Assembly (NCBI GenBank): GCA_903858015.1 | Contig: CAIOGZ010000079.1 | Location: 1-34,627 of the forward strand | Source: an uncultured cyanobacterium | GTDB lineage: Bacteria; Cyanobacteriota; Cyanobacteriia; PCC-6307; Cyanobiaceae | DNA length: 34,627 bases | Reading direction: 5' to 3' | Part shown: positions 8,667-17,429 of the stretch, in pieces | Numbering within the stretch: the first letter of the stretch is position 1 | Layout of the letters: each line of letters begins with the position of its first letter | Position numbers and translations under genes: made by a program | The notes under the pieces: generated by a model | Seen by the model: only the letters and a program-made list of their open reading frames with translations | The model's database searches: none | Told to the model about the DNA's origin: nothing

Positions 8667-10189
8667 GCGCGCCCCGCTGGCTGTTCTGGCACCGCCGCGA
8701 CCTGCGCCTGGCCGACAACCTCGGCCTGGCCGCCGCCGCTGCAGCCACCGCCGCCCTCAGCGGCGTGGTGGTGCTCGATCCAGCCGAACTGGCCGCCCCA
8801 GACCAGGCCCCGGCCCGGCTCTGGTTCCTGGCCGAGAGCCTGCGGGAGCTGGCGGCCCGCTGGCAGGCCGCCGGCAGCCGCCTGCTGGTGCTGCAGGGCG
8901 ATCCAGGCGAGCTGCTGCCCCGCCTGGCGGCCGCCACGGGGGCGGCGGTGGTGGCCTGGAACAGGGGTGTGGAGCCCGCCGAGCGCGAGCGCGACCGGCG
9001 GGTGGCGGCGGCCCTGCAGGGCGATGGCGTCAAGGTGCTGGTCGATTGGGACCAACTGCTGGTGCCCCCCGAAACGATCCTCACCGGCGGCGGCGCGCCC
9101 TACCGGGTGTACGGCCCCTACCTGCGCAACTGGCGCGGCCAGGTGGAGCGGCGCGCCATCGCCGGCGAGCTGGATCTGCGGCCGGCGCCCCGGGACCTGC
9201 TCGACCTCGATCCAGCCGCCCTGCCGCGGCCCGAGCTCTGGGCAGCCCTGCCGCGGCTGGAACCGCTGCCGGCGGCGGCCCAGCTGGCGGCCATCGCCAG
9301 CGGCAGCGGCCCGCTCCAACCCGCCAGCGGCGATGGTCGCCTGCTCCAACCGTTCAGCGGCGCCGAGCTCTGCCCCTGCCGCCCCGGCGAGGCCGCAGCC
9401 CTGGCCCAGCTCGATGCCTTCGCCGATGGCGGCGCCCTGGCCAGCTACGAAGAGGGCCGCAACCTGCCGGCTGAGGCCGGCACCTCAGCCCTTTCGGCCG
9501 CCCTGCGCTTTGGCACCTTGAGCCCGCGCCAGGCCTGGGCCGCCGCCGCCGTGGCCCGCTACGCCGCCCGCAGCGATGAGACCCTGGCCTCGATCAGCGT
9601 CTGGGAGCAGGAGCTGGCCTGGCGCGAGTTCTACCAGCAGGCCCTGCTCCACTTCCCCGAACTCGCCGCGGGCCCCTACCGGCCCCAGTGGCGCCACTTC
9701 CCCTGGGAGAACGACCCAACCCGGCTCGACGCCTGGAAGGCGGGCCTCACCGGCATGCCGATCGTGGATGCGGCGATGCGCCAACTGGTGGGGAGCGGCT
9801 GGATGCACAACCGCTGCCGCATGATCGTGGCCTCCTATCTGGTGAAGGATCTGATCTGTGATTGGCGCCTGGGCGAGCGCTTCTTCATGGAGCATCTGGT
9901 CGATGGCGACCTCGCCGCCAACAACGGCGGCTGGCAGTGGAGCGCTAGCAGTGGCATGGACCCCAAACCGCTGCGCATCTTCAACCCCGCCACCCAAGCC
10001 GGCAAGTTCGATGCCGAAGCGGCCTACATCCGCACCTGGCTGCCGGAGCTGGCCCACGTGGCCACGCCCGATTTGATCAGCGGCCAGATCGCCCCCCTGG
10101 AGCGGCGCGGCTACCCAGCCCCGATCGTGGACCACAAGCAGCAGCAGGCCCGCTTCAAGGCGCTCTATGCCAACCTGCCCAGGGGATAG
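8663..10189 (+). CDS. phrA: Deoxyribodipyrimidine photolyase (CPD photolyase)
   Basis: A 508-residue class I photolyase that repairs cyclobutane pyrimidine dimers using light. The N-terminal Rossmann antenna domain begins LFWHRRDLRLADN. The C-terminal FAD domain carries the WREFYQ stretch, GMPIVDAAMRQL, GWMHNRCRMIVASYL and DGDLAANNGGWQW. Length and domain order are normal. The start is a GTG at 8663 inside the overlap with the NUDIX gene. It ends at TAG 10187-10189 and converges with the aminotransferase gene. A second photolyase relative lies at 14359-15717 with a different architecture. Confidence 0.95.
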   Translation: MSAPRWLFWHRRDLRLADNLGLAAAAAATAALSGVVVLDPAELAAPDQAPARLWFLAESLRELAARWQAAGSRLLVLQGDPGELLPRLAAATGAAVVAWNRGVEPAERERDRRVAAALQGDGVKVLVDWDQLLVPPETILTGGGAPYRVYGPYLRNWRGQVERRAIAGELDLRPAPRDLLDLDPAALPRPELWAALPRLEPLPAAAQLAAIASGSGPLQPASGDGRLLQPFSGAELCPCRPGEAAALAQLDAFADGGALASYEEGRNLPAEAGTSALSAALRFGTLSPRQAWAAAAVARYAARSDETLASISVWEQELAWREFYQQALLHFPELAAGPYRPQWRHFPWENDPTRLDAWKAGLTGMPIVDAAMRQLVGSGWMHNRCRMIVASYLVKDLICDWRLGERFFMEHLVDGDLAANNGGWQWSASSGMDPKPLRIFNPATQAGKFDAEAAYIRTWLPELAHVATPDLISGQIAPLERRGYPAPIVDHKQQQARFKALYANLPRG

Positions 10190-10255
10190 AAAAGCTACTT
10201 TGATGAGGCGATTTCATCCGCAAGGGCAAGATTTAAGCGCCGGGGCAAGAGCCGC

Positions 10256-11497
10256 TCAAAAAACAGCGGCCGGCTGCGACTGCGGCAGGCCAGCCCTAAC
10301 GCCAGCCGCGCTGGCAAGCACCTGTTGCCGCAGAGCATTGATGACGCTGTCTTGTTGGTCGCTGGTTAATTCGGGGAAGATCGGCAGGCTCAGCACCTCG
10401 GCGCAGAGCCGCTCCGTAACCGGCAGGCTGCCGGGCCCATAGCCCAAGCCGCCGTAGGCCGGCTGGCGATGAATCGGAATCGGGTAATAGATGATCGTTT
10501 GGACCCCGGCCTGCTGCAGCTGTTGCTTGAACCAGTCGCGGCAGCAGGCCTCCGGTAGGCCATGGTTGGCGCTGTCGGCGGCGGGGGTGCAGGCGGCGGC
10601 GCAGGCGGCGGCCCCCTGCGGGCAGGGCATCAAGCGCACCACAAACTGGTTCCAGCTATGCCCCTCGGGGCCCGGCTCTGGCAACTGGATGCCGGGCAGC
10701 TGGGCAAGCTCGGCCAGGTAGCGAGCTGCGATCGCGCGGCGCCGCTCCACCCACGTGGCCAGGTGGGGCAGCTTCACCGCCAGCACCGCCGCCTGGATCG
10801 CATCGAGGCGGCTGTTGTAGCCCAGGTCGGTGTGCAGGTAGCGGCGCGGCATGCCGTGCACCGCCAGTTCGCGCACCCGCTGGGCTAGCTGGGGATCGCG
10901 ACAGGTGACCAAGCCGCCATCGCCGGCGGCACCGAGGTTCTTGGTGGGGAAAAAGCTGAAGCAACCAGCATCGCCCCAACTGCCCACCGGCTTGCCGGCC
11001 CAGCTGGCACCGCTGGCCTGGGCGCAGTCTTCAATCACCAGCAGGCCGTGGGCGGCGGCAATCGCCGTGATCCGCTCCATGTCCAGCGGCCGGCCAAACA
11101 GGTGCACCGGCAGCAGGGCCCGGGTGGCGGGGGTGATCGCCGCCGCGATCCGCTCCGGATCCATCAAATAGGAACCCGGCTCCACATCCACGAACACCGG
11201 CAGGGCCCCCACGGCGCTAATCGCCTCGGCGGTGGCGAAAAAGCTGAACGAACTGGTGATCACCTCATCGCCGGGGCCGATGCCCAGCCCCCGCAGGGCC
11301 AGGATCAGGGCGTCGGTGCCGCTGTTGCAGCCGATCGCGTGGGGCACGCCGCAGCTGGCGGCGAAGGCTTGCTCAAAGCCGGCGATCGTGCTGCCACCGA
11401 TGTACTGGCCGCTACGCAACACCTCCAGCACCGCCGCTTCCAGGTCCGGACCGAGCTGCAGCAGCTGTTCGCTGAGGCTGAAGGGAGGAACATGCAT
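10256..11497 (-). CDS. DegT/DnrJ/EryC1/StrS-family PLP aminotransferase
   Basis: A 413-residue sugar aminotransferase of the DegT family, which transfers an amino group to nucleotide-linked keto-sugars for surface polysaccharides. Visible marks are NSGTDALILAL (58-68), the Asp of VIEDCAQASGA (D157) and the PLP lysine in SFFPTKNLGAAGDGG (K186). The ATG at 11497 (MHVPPFSL) matches the family start; an upstream ATG at 11533 would add 12 unusual residues. An odd feature is a low-complexity insert at about residues 291-319, with five cysteines including an ACAAAC run and a CC pair. The gene lies 10 bp downstream of a decayed peroxiredoxin-like gene on the same strand. Confidence 0.92.
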   Translation of the reverse strand: MHVPPFSLSEQLLQLGPDLEAAVLEVLRSGQYIGGSTIAGFEQAFAASCGVPHAIGCNSGTDALILALRGLGIGPGDEVITSSFSFFATAEAISAVGALPVFVDVEPGSYLMDPERIAAAITPATRALLPVHLFGRPLDMERITAIAAAHGLLVIEDCAQASGASWAGKPVGSWGDAGCFSFFPTKNLGAAGDGGLVTCRDPQLAQRVRELAVHGMPRRYLHTDLGYNSRLDAIQAAVLAVKLPHLATWVERRRAIAARYLAELAQLPGIQLPEPGPEGHSWNQFVVRLMPCPQGAAACAAACTPAADSANHGLPEACCRDWFKQQLQQAGVQTIIYYPIPIHRQPAYGGLGYGPGSLPVTERLCAEVLSLPIFPELTSDQQDSVINALRQQVLASAAGVRAGLPQSQPAAVF

Positions 11498-11507
11498 GGC
11501 GGCAACC

Positions 11508-11894
11508 CTAAGCCAACCCGCCGATCTCACCACGGTGTTCAGCCCTGCCCTGGCCAGTAAGCCCAGCCCAGCTCAGCGGGCCCAGGGCGGCGCGCAGATC
11601 CCGTCCATCGCTGGGCAGGCCATGCCTGGGCGGCTGGAAGGGATCGGGGGTGCAAGCGGCCTGGAAGGCCCGGGCCAGCGCCTGGCTGGTATCGAGCCGG
11701 TAGGGGAAGCTGCGGCTGCTGTTGCTGGCGATCCCGATCAGCAGCGCCCGATCGCCCAGATCGATCGGCAAGCGTGAAATCTCAGCTTCGCAATGCTTCA
11801 CGAAGGGGCAATGGCAGGAGAGGAGGAGCGCCAGCACGGGCTTGTGCCGCAGTGCTTCGGCCGTCGGCAGCAGCGTGGAGGGGGTGAGCGCCAT
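11508..11894 (-). pseudogene. Decayed thioredoxin-fold / AhpC-TSA-like protein
   Basis: This 128-residue frame retains pieces of a peroxiredoxin-like thioredoxin-fold protein. There is KPVLALLLSCHCPFVKHCEAE, then IGIASNS, then FPYRLDTSQALARAFQAACTPD, and finally LPSDGRDLRAAL. Compared with the family it has lost about 20 residues before KPVL, about 20 between IASN and FPY, and about 20 after ACTPD, where FFLFD and the RGQ strand would be. The normal C-terminus is replaced by unrelated residues. The losses keep one open frame, so it may be a shortened gene, but missing core strands make a working fold unlikely. The start ATG is at 11892-11894. Confidence 0.55.
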
Positions 11895-12044
11895 CGACGC
11901 GGAAGCCTCCGCTACCGAAGCAGCAGCAGGGCTGCAGAGAGGATCATGGCCTTTGTGATCTCCCTGCCGTTGGCCCGTTCGTTGGCCCTTTGGAGGCCCC
12001 GATCGGGGGCTGCTGCTTGGGTCCCTGCGCTGGGCCCTGGGGGG

Positions 12045-12623
12045 ATGTCTTCCCGCCTGCTGCTGACCAGCCTCGCCGCCTTGACCCTGCTCTGCGGCGG
12101 CTGCCTGCGGCGGGAGCAGCACAGCAGCGGCCTGGTCTACCCGCTGCAGCGCCGGATCCCCGGCGACGGCCTGGCGGTGGTCAACGCAGCCGCTGGCAGC
12201 GGCCTCCACATCTGGCTCGACCCCGACACCGAAACGGCGGGGATCTGCCGGCCCCGCTGGAATCCCGATGGCGCCCGCCTCAGCGGCGGCGACGGCCCCA
12301 CCCCCCGCAGCGGCGGCCGCGCTCCCCGCCAGGAGTTCTACGCGGCCCTGCGGCGGGGCCAGGTGCGCTGGGCCCTGCGCCAGCAGATGCAGCTGCTCTG
12401 CCGCCAGCGGGCCCCCCGCAGCCGCTTTGTCTGGCAAGAGCCGCCCCGCAGCGACGCCGAGTTGCTGCAGCTGCCCCAACAGCAGTTGCCCCAACTGGAG
12501 CGGCAGCACCTGCTCAGCAACCCCACGGCCGTGCGCCGCAGCGAAAAGCAGCTCCTGGGTCTGCCCCTCACCGCAGCCGACTGGGACGACCGCCTGCCGC
12601 CGCGGCCCCCGAATGGACCCTGA
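12045..12623 (+). CDS. Short putative lipoprotein of unknown function
   Basis: A 192-residue protein beginning MSSRLLLTSLAALTLLCGGC, a classic short signal with a Cys-ending hydrophobic core that resembles a lipobox. The mature part is R-, Q- and P-rich without a recognised domain. The ATG at 12045 is chosen because it places the hydrophobic core at the N-terminus; longer in-frame starts at 11946 or 11793 would bury it. The frame is uniformly high in GC. It is divergent from the peroxiredoxin remnant and converges with the phosphopantetheinyl transferase gene. I do not recognise a family. Confidence 0.6.
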   Translation: MSSRLLLTSLAALTLLCGGCLRREQHSSGLVYPLQRRIPGDGLAVVNAAAGSGLHIWLDPDTETAGICRPRWNPDGARLSGGDGPTPRSGGRAPRQEFYAALRRGQVRWALRQQMQLLCRQRAPRSRFVWQEPPRSDAELLQLPQQQLPQLERQHLLSNPTAVRRSEKQLLGLPLTAADWDDRLPPRPPNGP

Positions 12624-12684
12624 TCGGCCAGAGCGGCCCCAGGGGCCCGGGCGCAGCTGACCCGGTCGCGCCGCGCCGCCAGGA

Positions 12685-13425
12685 TCAGAGGGGCTTCGCC
12701 AAAGCCACCGCCGCCCCATATCCGTCAGGCACTTTCACGTCCCAGAGGGCCAGTTCGCCAGGCTGGGGCGCAGACGTCAGTCGCAGGCGCTCCAATCCGG
12801 CCAGCCCCTCGCCACTGGCCTTGAGCCTGGCCTCGAGCCGGCACCAAAGGTCCAAAAAGGCTGCGCCCCCCTGCTCCGGCGGCAACGTCTCAAGGCGAGC
12901 CAGCACAGCGGCCGGCAGGACCCTCCGGGCGATCGGCCGCCAGTCAAGACCGGGACGCCGCAGCTCCACATCCACGCCCACCGGGCGGCTGGGATGGAAG
13001 GCCAGCAGGATCAGGTCGCCGGAATGGGCGAGGTTGAAGTGGGGAGCGGCGTCCAGCAGCCCATCGAGGGCGGGCTTGCCGTGGGGGCCATAGCGGAAGC
13101 GCAGCGCCGCCGGATCGCGATCCAGCCAGGCCCCGAGCACCTGCCGCAGGGCGGAGCGGCCGAGCCGGTAGCGCTCCCGATCCTCGGGGCGACGGAAGCG
13201 CTGCGCACGCTCCTGTTCGCCGCGATCCAACAGCCCGACCAGCAGCCCAGAGGTAGCGGCCCCTGAGGCCGCACCTCGGTCAAGCAACAGGAGCACCGGC
13301 GCCTGCTGATCCGCGGCTGTTCCCCAGGCCGAGGGCGGCACAGGCTGTCCAGGCCACCAGGCAAGGGGGCTGAGTCCGTCACGCCCCTCGGCGCATCGAG
13401 GCGGGGTGGCGAGGAGGGCAGCCAT
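12685..13425 (-). CDS. 4'-phosphopantetheinyl transferase, Sfp type
   Basis: A 246-residue Sfp/HetI-type transferase that loads the phosphopantetheine arm of CoA onto acyl or peptidyl carrier proteins. The expected motifs appear in order: YGPHGKPAL, FNLAHSGD, VGVDVELRR (metal-binding Asp and Glu) and WCRLEARLKASGEGL. In the last motif the usual first Lys of WxxKEA is Leu, while the Glu and the following Lys are kept. Cyanobacteria generally rely on one Sfp-type enzyme for fatty-acid ACP, which fits the nearby fabI. Its start codon shares a base with the stop of the FkbM gene (ATGA), so the two form an operon. Confidence 0.9.
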   Translation of the reverse strand: MAALLATPPRCAEGRDGLSPLAWWPGQPVPPSAWGTAADQQAPVLLLLDRGAASGAATSGLLVGLLDRGEQERAQRFRRPEDRERYRLGRSALRQVLGAWLDRDPAALRFRYGPHGKPALDGLLDAAPHFNLAHSGDLILLAFHPSRPVGVDVELRRPGLDWRPIARRVLPAAVLARLETLPPEQGGAAFLDLWCRLEARLKASGEGLAGLERLRLTSAPQPGELALWDVKVPDGYGAAVALAKPL

Positions 13426-14243
13426 CAGCCGCCGGTCAGGTCTGGTCGGAGGCAGATGGTCAGTTCACCGCTATGGGAGATCTGATAGCCCTGATCCTGG
13501 ATGGCGGCATGAAACAGATCCGAGGCGGGCCCAAAGCCAGAATCGTCGTGGAGCTCGATGGCGATGGCCTCGGTCTTGGTCAACCACTGCTGGCAGGAAG
13601 GATCAGCGAAGACCACCGCTTCAGCACCCTCGATATCAATCTTGAGTAAAGAGAGTTTGTTGCGTCCCGACTGGCGCAGCAGCTCGGCCACGGTCACGGC
13701 GCGAATATCTCCCGTTTCACCGTCTTCACATTCGCGAACCTGGCGGGTCCAATCGCGTCCATCGCGATAGAGGGCAGGCTCGATCGCCAGCTCTGCCGAC
13801 TTGGACCAGATCCCACGCTTTAGGGCCTGAGCCCGGTCGCCATAGGGAGCTAAATTTTTCTGGAGCGAAGCAAAATTGTCACCATCTGGCTCGACGGCAA
13901 TCACCCGACATCCAGGAAAACGAGAAAGAAAGTAGACGCTGGAATAGCCCACATTGGCACCAGCATCTATAATTAGATCAACGCCTGCGAGAATGCCAAG
14001 ACAACCATACTCTTTGAGGCCGAATATTTGCCAGAAAACGTCGATGTCACTGCTATTTGGCCTGATGATGAGCGGCTTATCGATACCCCGTGGCTGCAGC
14101 GTGAGTTCATCTTTACGATCCCAGAATGCCAGTCCGAAAGCCGCGCGCTTACCAATCGCGGGAGCAAACTGCCGAAACGTGTGGTATTTGTGCCGAATTT
14201 TAAATCGTCTATCTAAAAAAGCTGGTATTTTAAGCTTAACCAT
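13425..14243 (-). CDS. FkbM-family methyltransferase
   Basis: An S-adenosylmethionine-dependent methyltransferase of about 272 residues. The nucleotide-binding motif is LIIDAGANVGYSSVYFLSRFP, followed by the acidic strand end VIAVEPDGDNF. The FkbM signature LLKIDIEGAEAVVF is present. Such enzymes O-methylate sugars or small molecules in surface and secondary pathways; the substrate is unknown. The N-terminal part (about 13850-14280) is visibly richer in A and T than its neighbours, a sign of transfer. The ATG at 14243 (MVKLKIPAF) is preferred; an ATG at 14267 adds eight residues. It overlaps the transferase gene downstream. Confidence 0.87.
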   Translation of the reverse strand: MVKLKIPAFLDRRFKIRHKYHTFRQFAPAIGKRAAFGLAFWDRKDELTLQPRGIDKPLIIRPNSSDIDVFWQIFGLKEYGCLGILAGVDLIIDAGANVGYSSVYFLSRFPGCRVIAVEPDGDNFASLQKNLAPYGDRAQALKRGIWSKSAELAIEPALYRDGRDWTRQVRECEDGETGDIRAVTVAELLRQSGRNKLSLLKIDIEGAEAVVFADPSCQQWLTKTEAIAIELHDDSGFGPASDLFHAAIQDQGYQISHSGELTICLRPDLTGG

Positions 14244-14358
14244 ACATCCAGATTCAAACTGCCACATTTTAGCCTGGATTATGCCCCGTCCTTGGGCGGA
14301 GTTCCCAAATTCGTCCGTTCCCACAGGGGCGCATGCCTTGATCGCGCCGCTGCCGCCC

Positions 14359-15717
14359 CTACCCCCACACCAGCGGCTCGGCGCGGCGCCAATAACGCGA
14401 GAAGCGGCGCAGGTCCGGCGCGGCATCGCCCTCGAAGGGAAGGGCCACAAAGGGCTCGGGCTCCAGCATCTGCAACGGCAGCACCGCCGCCACCCTGGCC
14501 GCGCTGCGGAGCAGGCGGGGATCCACCGGCCGGCTGGTCACGAGGCCATCGCAGCCGTGATCCACGGCCGCCGCCAGCAGCTCGGTGGCCACATCCCCCT
14601 CGCGCACCGGCACCGGCAGCTCGGCTAGACAGGCGCGCAGAAAGCGGATCCGACCGGAGGCCGGGGGCAATTCCCCCACCAGGCACGCCGGGCTCCCAGC
14701 CCCCTGGCCAGCGCCAGCGTGACCAGCGATCCAGTCGGCGTCGAGCACGGCCAGGGCCGGGGCATCGGGGTGGGCCAGGAGAGCGGGGTTCGCCGGACCC
14801 AGAGCCTCCCCATGCACCCACACCAGAGGCCGGCGCAACGGGGCAACCAGGTTGGCCGGCGGCGGCGGTTGCAGGTCAGGCGCAGGGATCTCCGCCTGCG
14901 GAGCGAAGGCAAGGAACAGCCGCGCCTGCAGCTGCTCGTAGCTCGCCTCAAACGGACACCCCGCCGCGCCGCCGCGGCCAGCCCGGGGGCAATCGCCGCA
15001 GAAGCGGCCGCCACTGAAGCGCTCCAGGTTGGCGCGGTTGAAGATGTAGGGCTTGGGGCTAAAGCTGCTGGCCACCCACTGCCAGCTGAGGTTGTTGCTA
15101 GCCGGATCACCGTCGAGTAGGTGCTGTAGAAACCAGCGGGCGCCGGCCTGCCAGCGAACCCGCCGCCAGTGCACCACGTAGGCGGCCAGCCACATCCGCG
15201 CGTGGTTGTGCAGCCAACCCGTGGCCATCAGTTCGGCGGCAAAGGCATCGATGCAGGGCAGGCCGGTGCTGGCGGCGGCGATGTCAGCCGGAAGCGCGGC
15301 GGCGTAGGCATCGGGCCGATGGCCGGTCTTCAGCGGCTCCCTGTCGTGCCAGATGCCATCACCCAGTTGGCGCCAGAGGCGTTGCCAGTAGTCGCGCCAG
15401 CCCAGCTCGCTGATCAGTTTCTCGCCGGCACGGCGCTGGGCAGGGCTCCAGGAGCGGCCGCCACGGGAGCCACAGCCGGCAGTGGATGCGAACAGGTCGG
15501 CCTGCACCACCCCAGCGGGCTCGGCGAGCGCCTCCAGCCGTGCGAACACCGCCTGTCGCACCTCCGCCAGCGTCAGCACGCCATGGCGAATCCAGGGTGA
15601 GAGGCGCGTCACGGCGCCACTGAGATGGTTGCGGCTGGCGCCATAGCGGGCGGGATCGATCGCGGCCAGGCGCTCCTCAGCTGCCCGGCGGCCACCGCGG
15701 AAGATGGGCAGTGGCAT
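14359..15717 (-). CDS. Photolyase/cryptochrome-family flavoprotein with swapped domain order
   Basis: A 452-residue protein whose first 280 residues match the FAD-binding half of photolyases: LSPWIRHGVL (39-48), ELGWRDYW (104-111), GWLHNHARMWLAAYVVHW (167-184) and LLDGDPASNNLSWQW (200-214). A CGDCP...C cluster follows (240-254). After a proline-rich linker, residues 297-428 resemble the N-terminal alpha/beta antenna domain: a PLVWVHGEALG strand, ALAVLDADW, RIRFLRACLAEL, then DGLVTSRPVDP. In normal photolyases this domain comes first. The start ATG at 15717 is chosen to begin with MPLPIF; an upstream start at 15813 lacks similarity. It is divergent from fabI (119 bp). Its photochemical role is unknown. 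Confidence 0.82.
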   Translation of the reverse strand: MPLPIFRGGRRAAEERLAAIDPARYGASRNHLSGAVTRLSPWIRHGVLTLAEVRQAVFARLEALAEPAGVVQADLFASTAGCGSRGGRSWSPAQRRAGEKLISELGWRDYWQRLWRQLGDGIWHDREPLKTGHRPDAYAAALPADIAAASTGLPCIDAFAAELMATGWLHNHARMWLAAYVVHWRRVRWQAGARWFLQHLLDGDPASNNLSWQWVASSFSPKPYIFNRANLERFSGGRFCGDCPRAGRGGAAGCPFEASYEQLQARLFLAFAPQAEIPAPDLQPPPPANLVAPLRRPLVWVHGEALGPANPALLAHPDAPALAVLDADWIAGHAGAGQGAGSPACLVGELPPASGRIRFLRACLAELPVPVREGDVATELLAAAVDHGCDGLVTSRPVDPRLLRSAARVAAVLPLQMLEPEPFVALPFEGDAAPDLRRFSRYWRRAEPLVWG

Positions 15718-15836
15718 CAAGGGCGGGCGACGCCACTGGACGCTAGGAGGCTGCTGCCGGAGCGCTGCGGCTCGCCGCCGGCCGCTGGGGGAGAATCCCC
15801 AATCGCACCCCAACGCCGCCGGCAGCGCGCCTCCCC

Positions 15837-16619
15837 ATGCTCCTCGACCTACGCGGCAAGAAGGCCCTCGTCACCGGCATCGCCAACAACAAGTCGATCG
15901 CCTGGGGCATCGCCCAGCAACTGCATGCAGCCGGTGCCGAGCTTGGGGTCACCTACCTGCCGGATGAGAAGGGCCGCTTCGAAGCCAAGGTGCGCGACCT
16001 CACCGCGCCGCTGGCCCCCAGCCTGTTCGAACCGCTGAACGTGCAGGATCCGGCCCAGATCGAGGCGGTGTTCGCCCGGGTGGCCGAGCAGTGGGGCTCG
16101 ATCGATGTGCTGGTGCACTGCCTGGCCTTCGCCGGCAAGGAGGAGCTGATCGGCGATTACTCAGCGATCAGCCCCGAGGGCTTCGGCCGCGCCCTGGAGG
16201 TGAGCGCCTACTCGCTGGCGCCCCTCTGCCGCTACGCCAAGCCCCTGTTCAATCCCGGCGCCAGCGTGATCACGCTCAGCTACCTGGGCGCCGAGCGGGC
16301 CATCCCCAACTACAACGTGATGGGCGTGGCCAAGGCCGCCCTGGAAGCCTCGGTGCGCTACCTGGCCGCTGAGCTGGGCCCCGAGAAGAACGTGCGCGTC
16401 AATGCGATCAGCGCCGGTCCGATCCGCACCCTGGCCAGCTCCGCCATCGGCGGCATCCTCGACATGATCCACAACGTGGAGGAAAAGGCCCCCCTGCGCC
16501 GCACCGTCAGCCAAGATGAGGTGGGCTCCACCGCCGCCTTCCTGGCCAGCCCGCTGGCCTCCGGCATCACCGGCCAGGTCATCTATGTGGATGCGGGGTA
16601 TTGCATCACGGGGATGTGA
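15837..16619 (+). CDS. fabI: Enoyl-[acyl-carrier-protein] reductase (NADH), FabI
   Basis: A 260-residue short-chain dehydrogenase-fold enzyme that performs the last reduction in each fatty-acid elongation cycle. The nucleotide motif is [13 protein letters not shown]. The catalytic signature [20 protein letters not shown] gives Tyr149, Tyr159 and Lys166, with the Y-x6-K spacing of FabI. The C-terminal [13 protein letters not shown] is typical. The ATG at 15837 is the natural start; no strong Shine-Dalgarno is seen. hisB follows 76 bp downstream on the same strand, so the two may be co-transcribed. Confidence 0.97.
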   Translation: MLLDLRGKKALVTGIANNKSIAWGIAQQLHAAGAELGVTYLPDEKGRFEAKVRDLTAPLAPSLFEPLNVQDPAQIEAVFARVAEQWGSIDVLVHCLAFAGKEELIGDYSAISPEGFGRALEVSAYSLAPLCRYAKPLFNPGASVITLSYLGAERAIPNYNVMGVAKAALEASVRYLAAELGPEKNVRVNAISAGPIRTLASSAIGGILDMIHNVEEKAPLRRTVSQDEVGSTAAFLASPLASGITGQVIYVDAGYCITGM

Positions 16620-16695
16620 GGGCCTGGCGGTTCAGCGCCGGGGCTTCGCCATGATCGGTGCACCTCGATCAGGCGCCAGCCGGCGCCCACCTTCC

Positions 16696-17310
16696 ATGCG
16701 CACCGGCACGATCCACCGCGTCACCGGCGAAACCGAGGTGCGGGTGAGGCTCGATCTCGATGGCAGCGGCCATTGCCAGGTGGCCAGCGGCGTGCCGTTC
16801 CTCGATCACATGCTCCACCAGCTGGCCAGCCACGGCCTGCTCGACCTGGAGATCAGCGCCACCGGCGACACCCATATCGACGACCACCACAGCAACGAAG
16901 ACGTGGGCATCGCCGTGGGCCAGGCCCTCGCCAAGGCCCTGGGCGACCGCCGCGGCATCCACCGCTTCGGGCACTTCGTGGCGCCCCTCGATGAGGCCCT
17001 GGTGCAGGTGGCCCTCGATTGCTCCGGCCGGCCCCACCTCAGCTGGGGGCTCACGATCCCGGCCCAGAGGATCGGTAGCTACGACACCGAGCTGGTGAAG
17101 GAGTTCTTCGTGGCGGTGGTGAACAACAGCGGCCTCACCCTCCACATCCGCCAGCTTGATGGCGTGAACTCGCACCACATCGTGGAGGCCTGCTTCAAGG
17201 CCTTCGCCCGCGCCCTGCGGCTGGCGGTGGAGCTCGACCCGCGTCGGGCTGGGGCCGTGCCGAGCAGCAAGGGGGTGCTGGAGCAGGCGGGGATTAGCGC
17301 GGCAAGCTAA
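16696..17310 (+). CDS. hisB: Imidazoleglycerol-phosphate dehydratase
   Basis: A 204-residue single-function HisB, the sixth-step dehydratase of histidine synthesis. It shows FLDHMLHQ (35-42), [10 protein letters not shown] (62-71), the [11 protein letters not shown] segment, and [16 protein letters not shown], which supply the paired metal-binding histidines. It ends at TAA 17308-17310. The ATG at 16696 ([13 protein letters not shown]) fits the family; an in-frame ATG at 16651 would add 15 residues and is possible. It lies downstream of fabI. Confidence 0.96.
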   Translation: MRTGTIHRVTGETEVRVRLDLDGSGHCQVASGVPFLDHMLHQLASHGLLDLEISATGDTHIDDHHSNEDVGIAVGQALAKALGDRRGIHRFGHFVAPLDEALVQVALDCSGRPHLSWGLTIPAQRIGSYDTELVKEFFVAVVNNSGLTLHIRQLDGVNSHHIVEACFKAFARALRLAVELDPRRAGAVPSSKGVLEQAGISAAS

Positions 17311-17429
17311 CCGGAGCCGGGAGAAGACAGCGTTTCTGGCCGCCATCACTGACGCCATCGGCTTCGCCATCGCCCACTCGATCAGCTCCTGCATCGGCAG
17401 CAGATCAGCGACTCCATCGCCTAAGCCGC

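Noticed and set aside
11508-12719. Long 403-residue open frame on the minus strand across the lipoprotein gene
   Set aside because: Only its end (from 11894) resembles a known fold. The rest is a GC-rich antisense shadow of the lipoprotein-like gene at 12045-12623.
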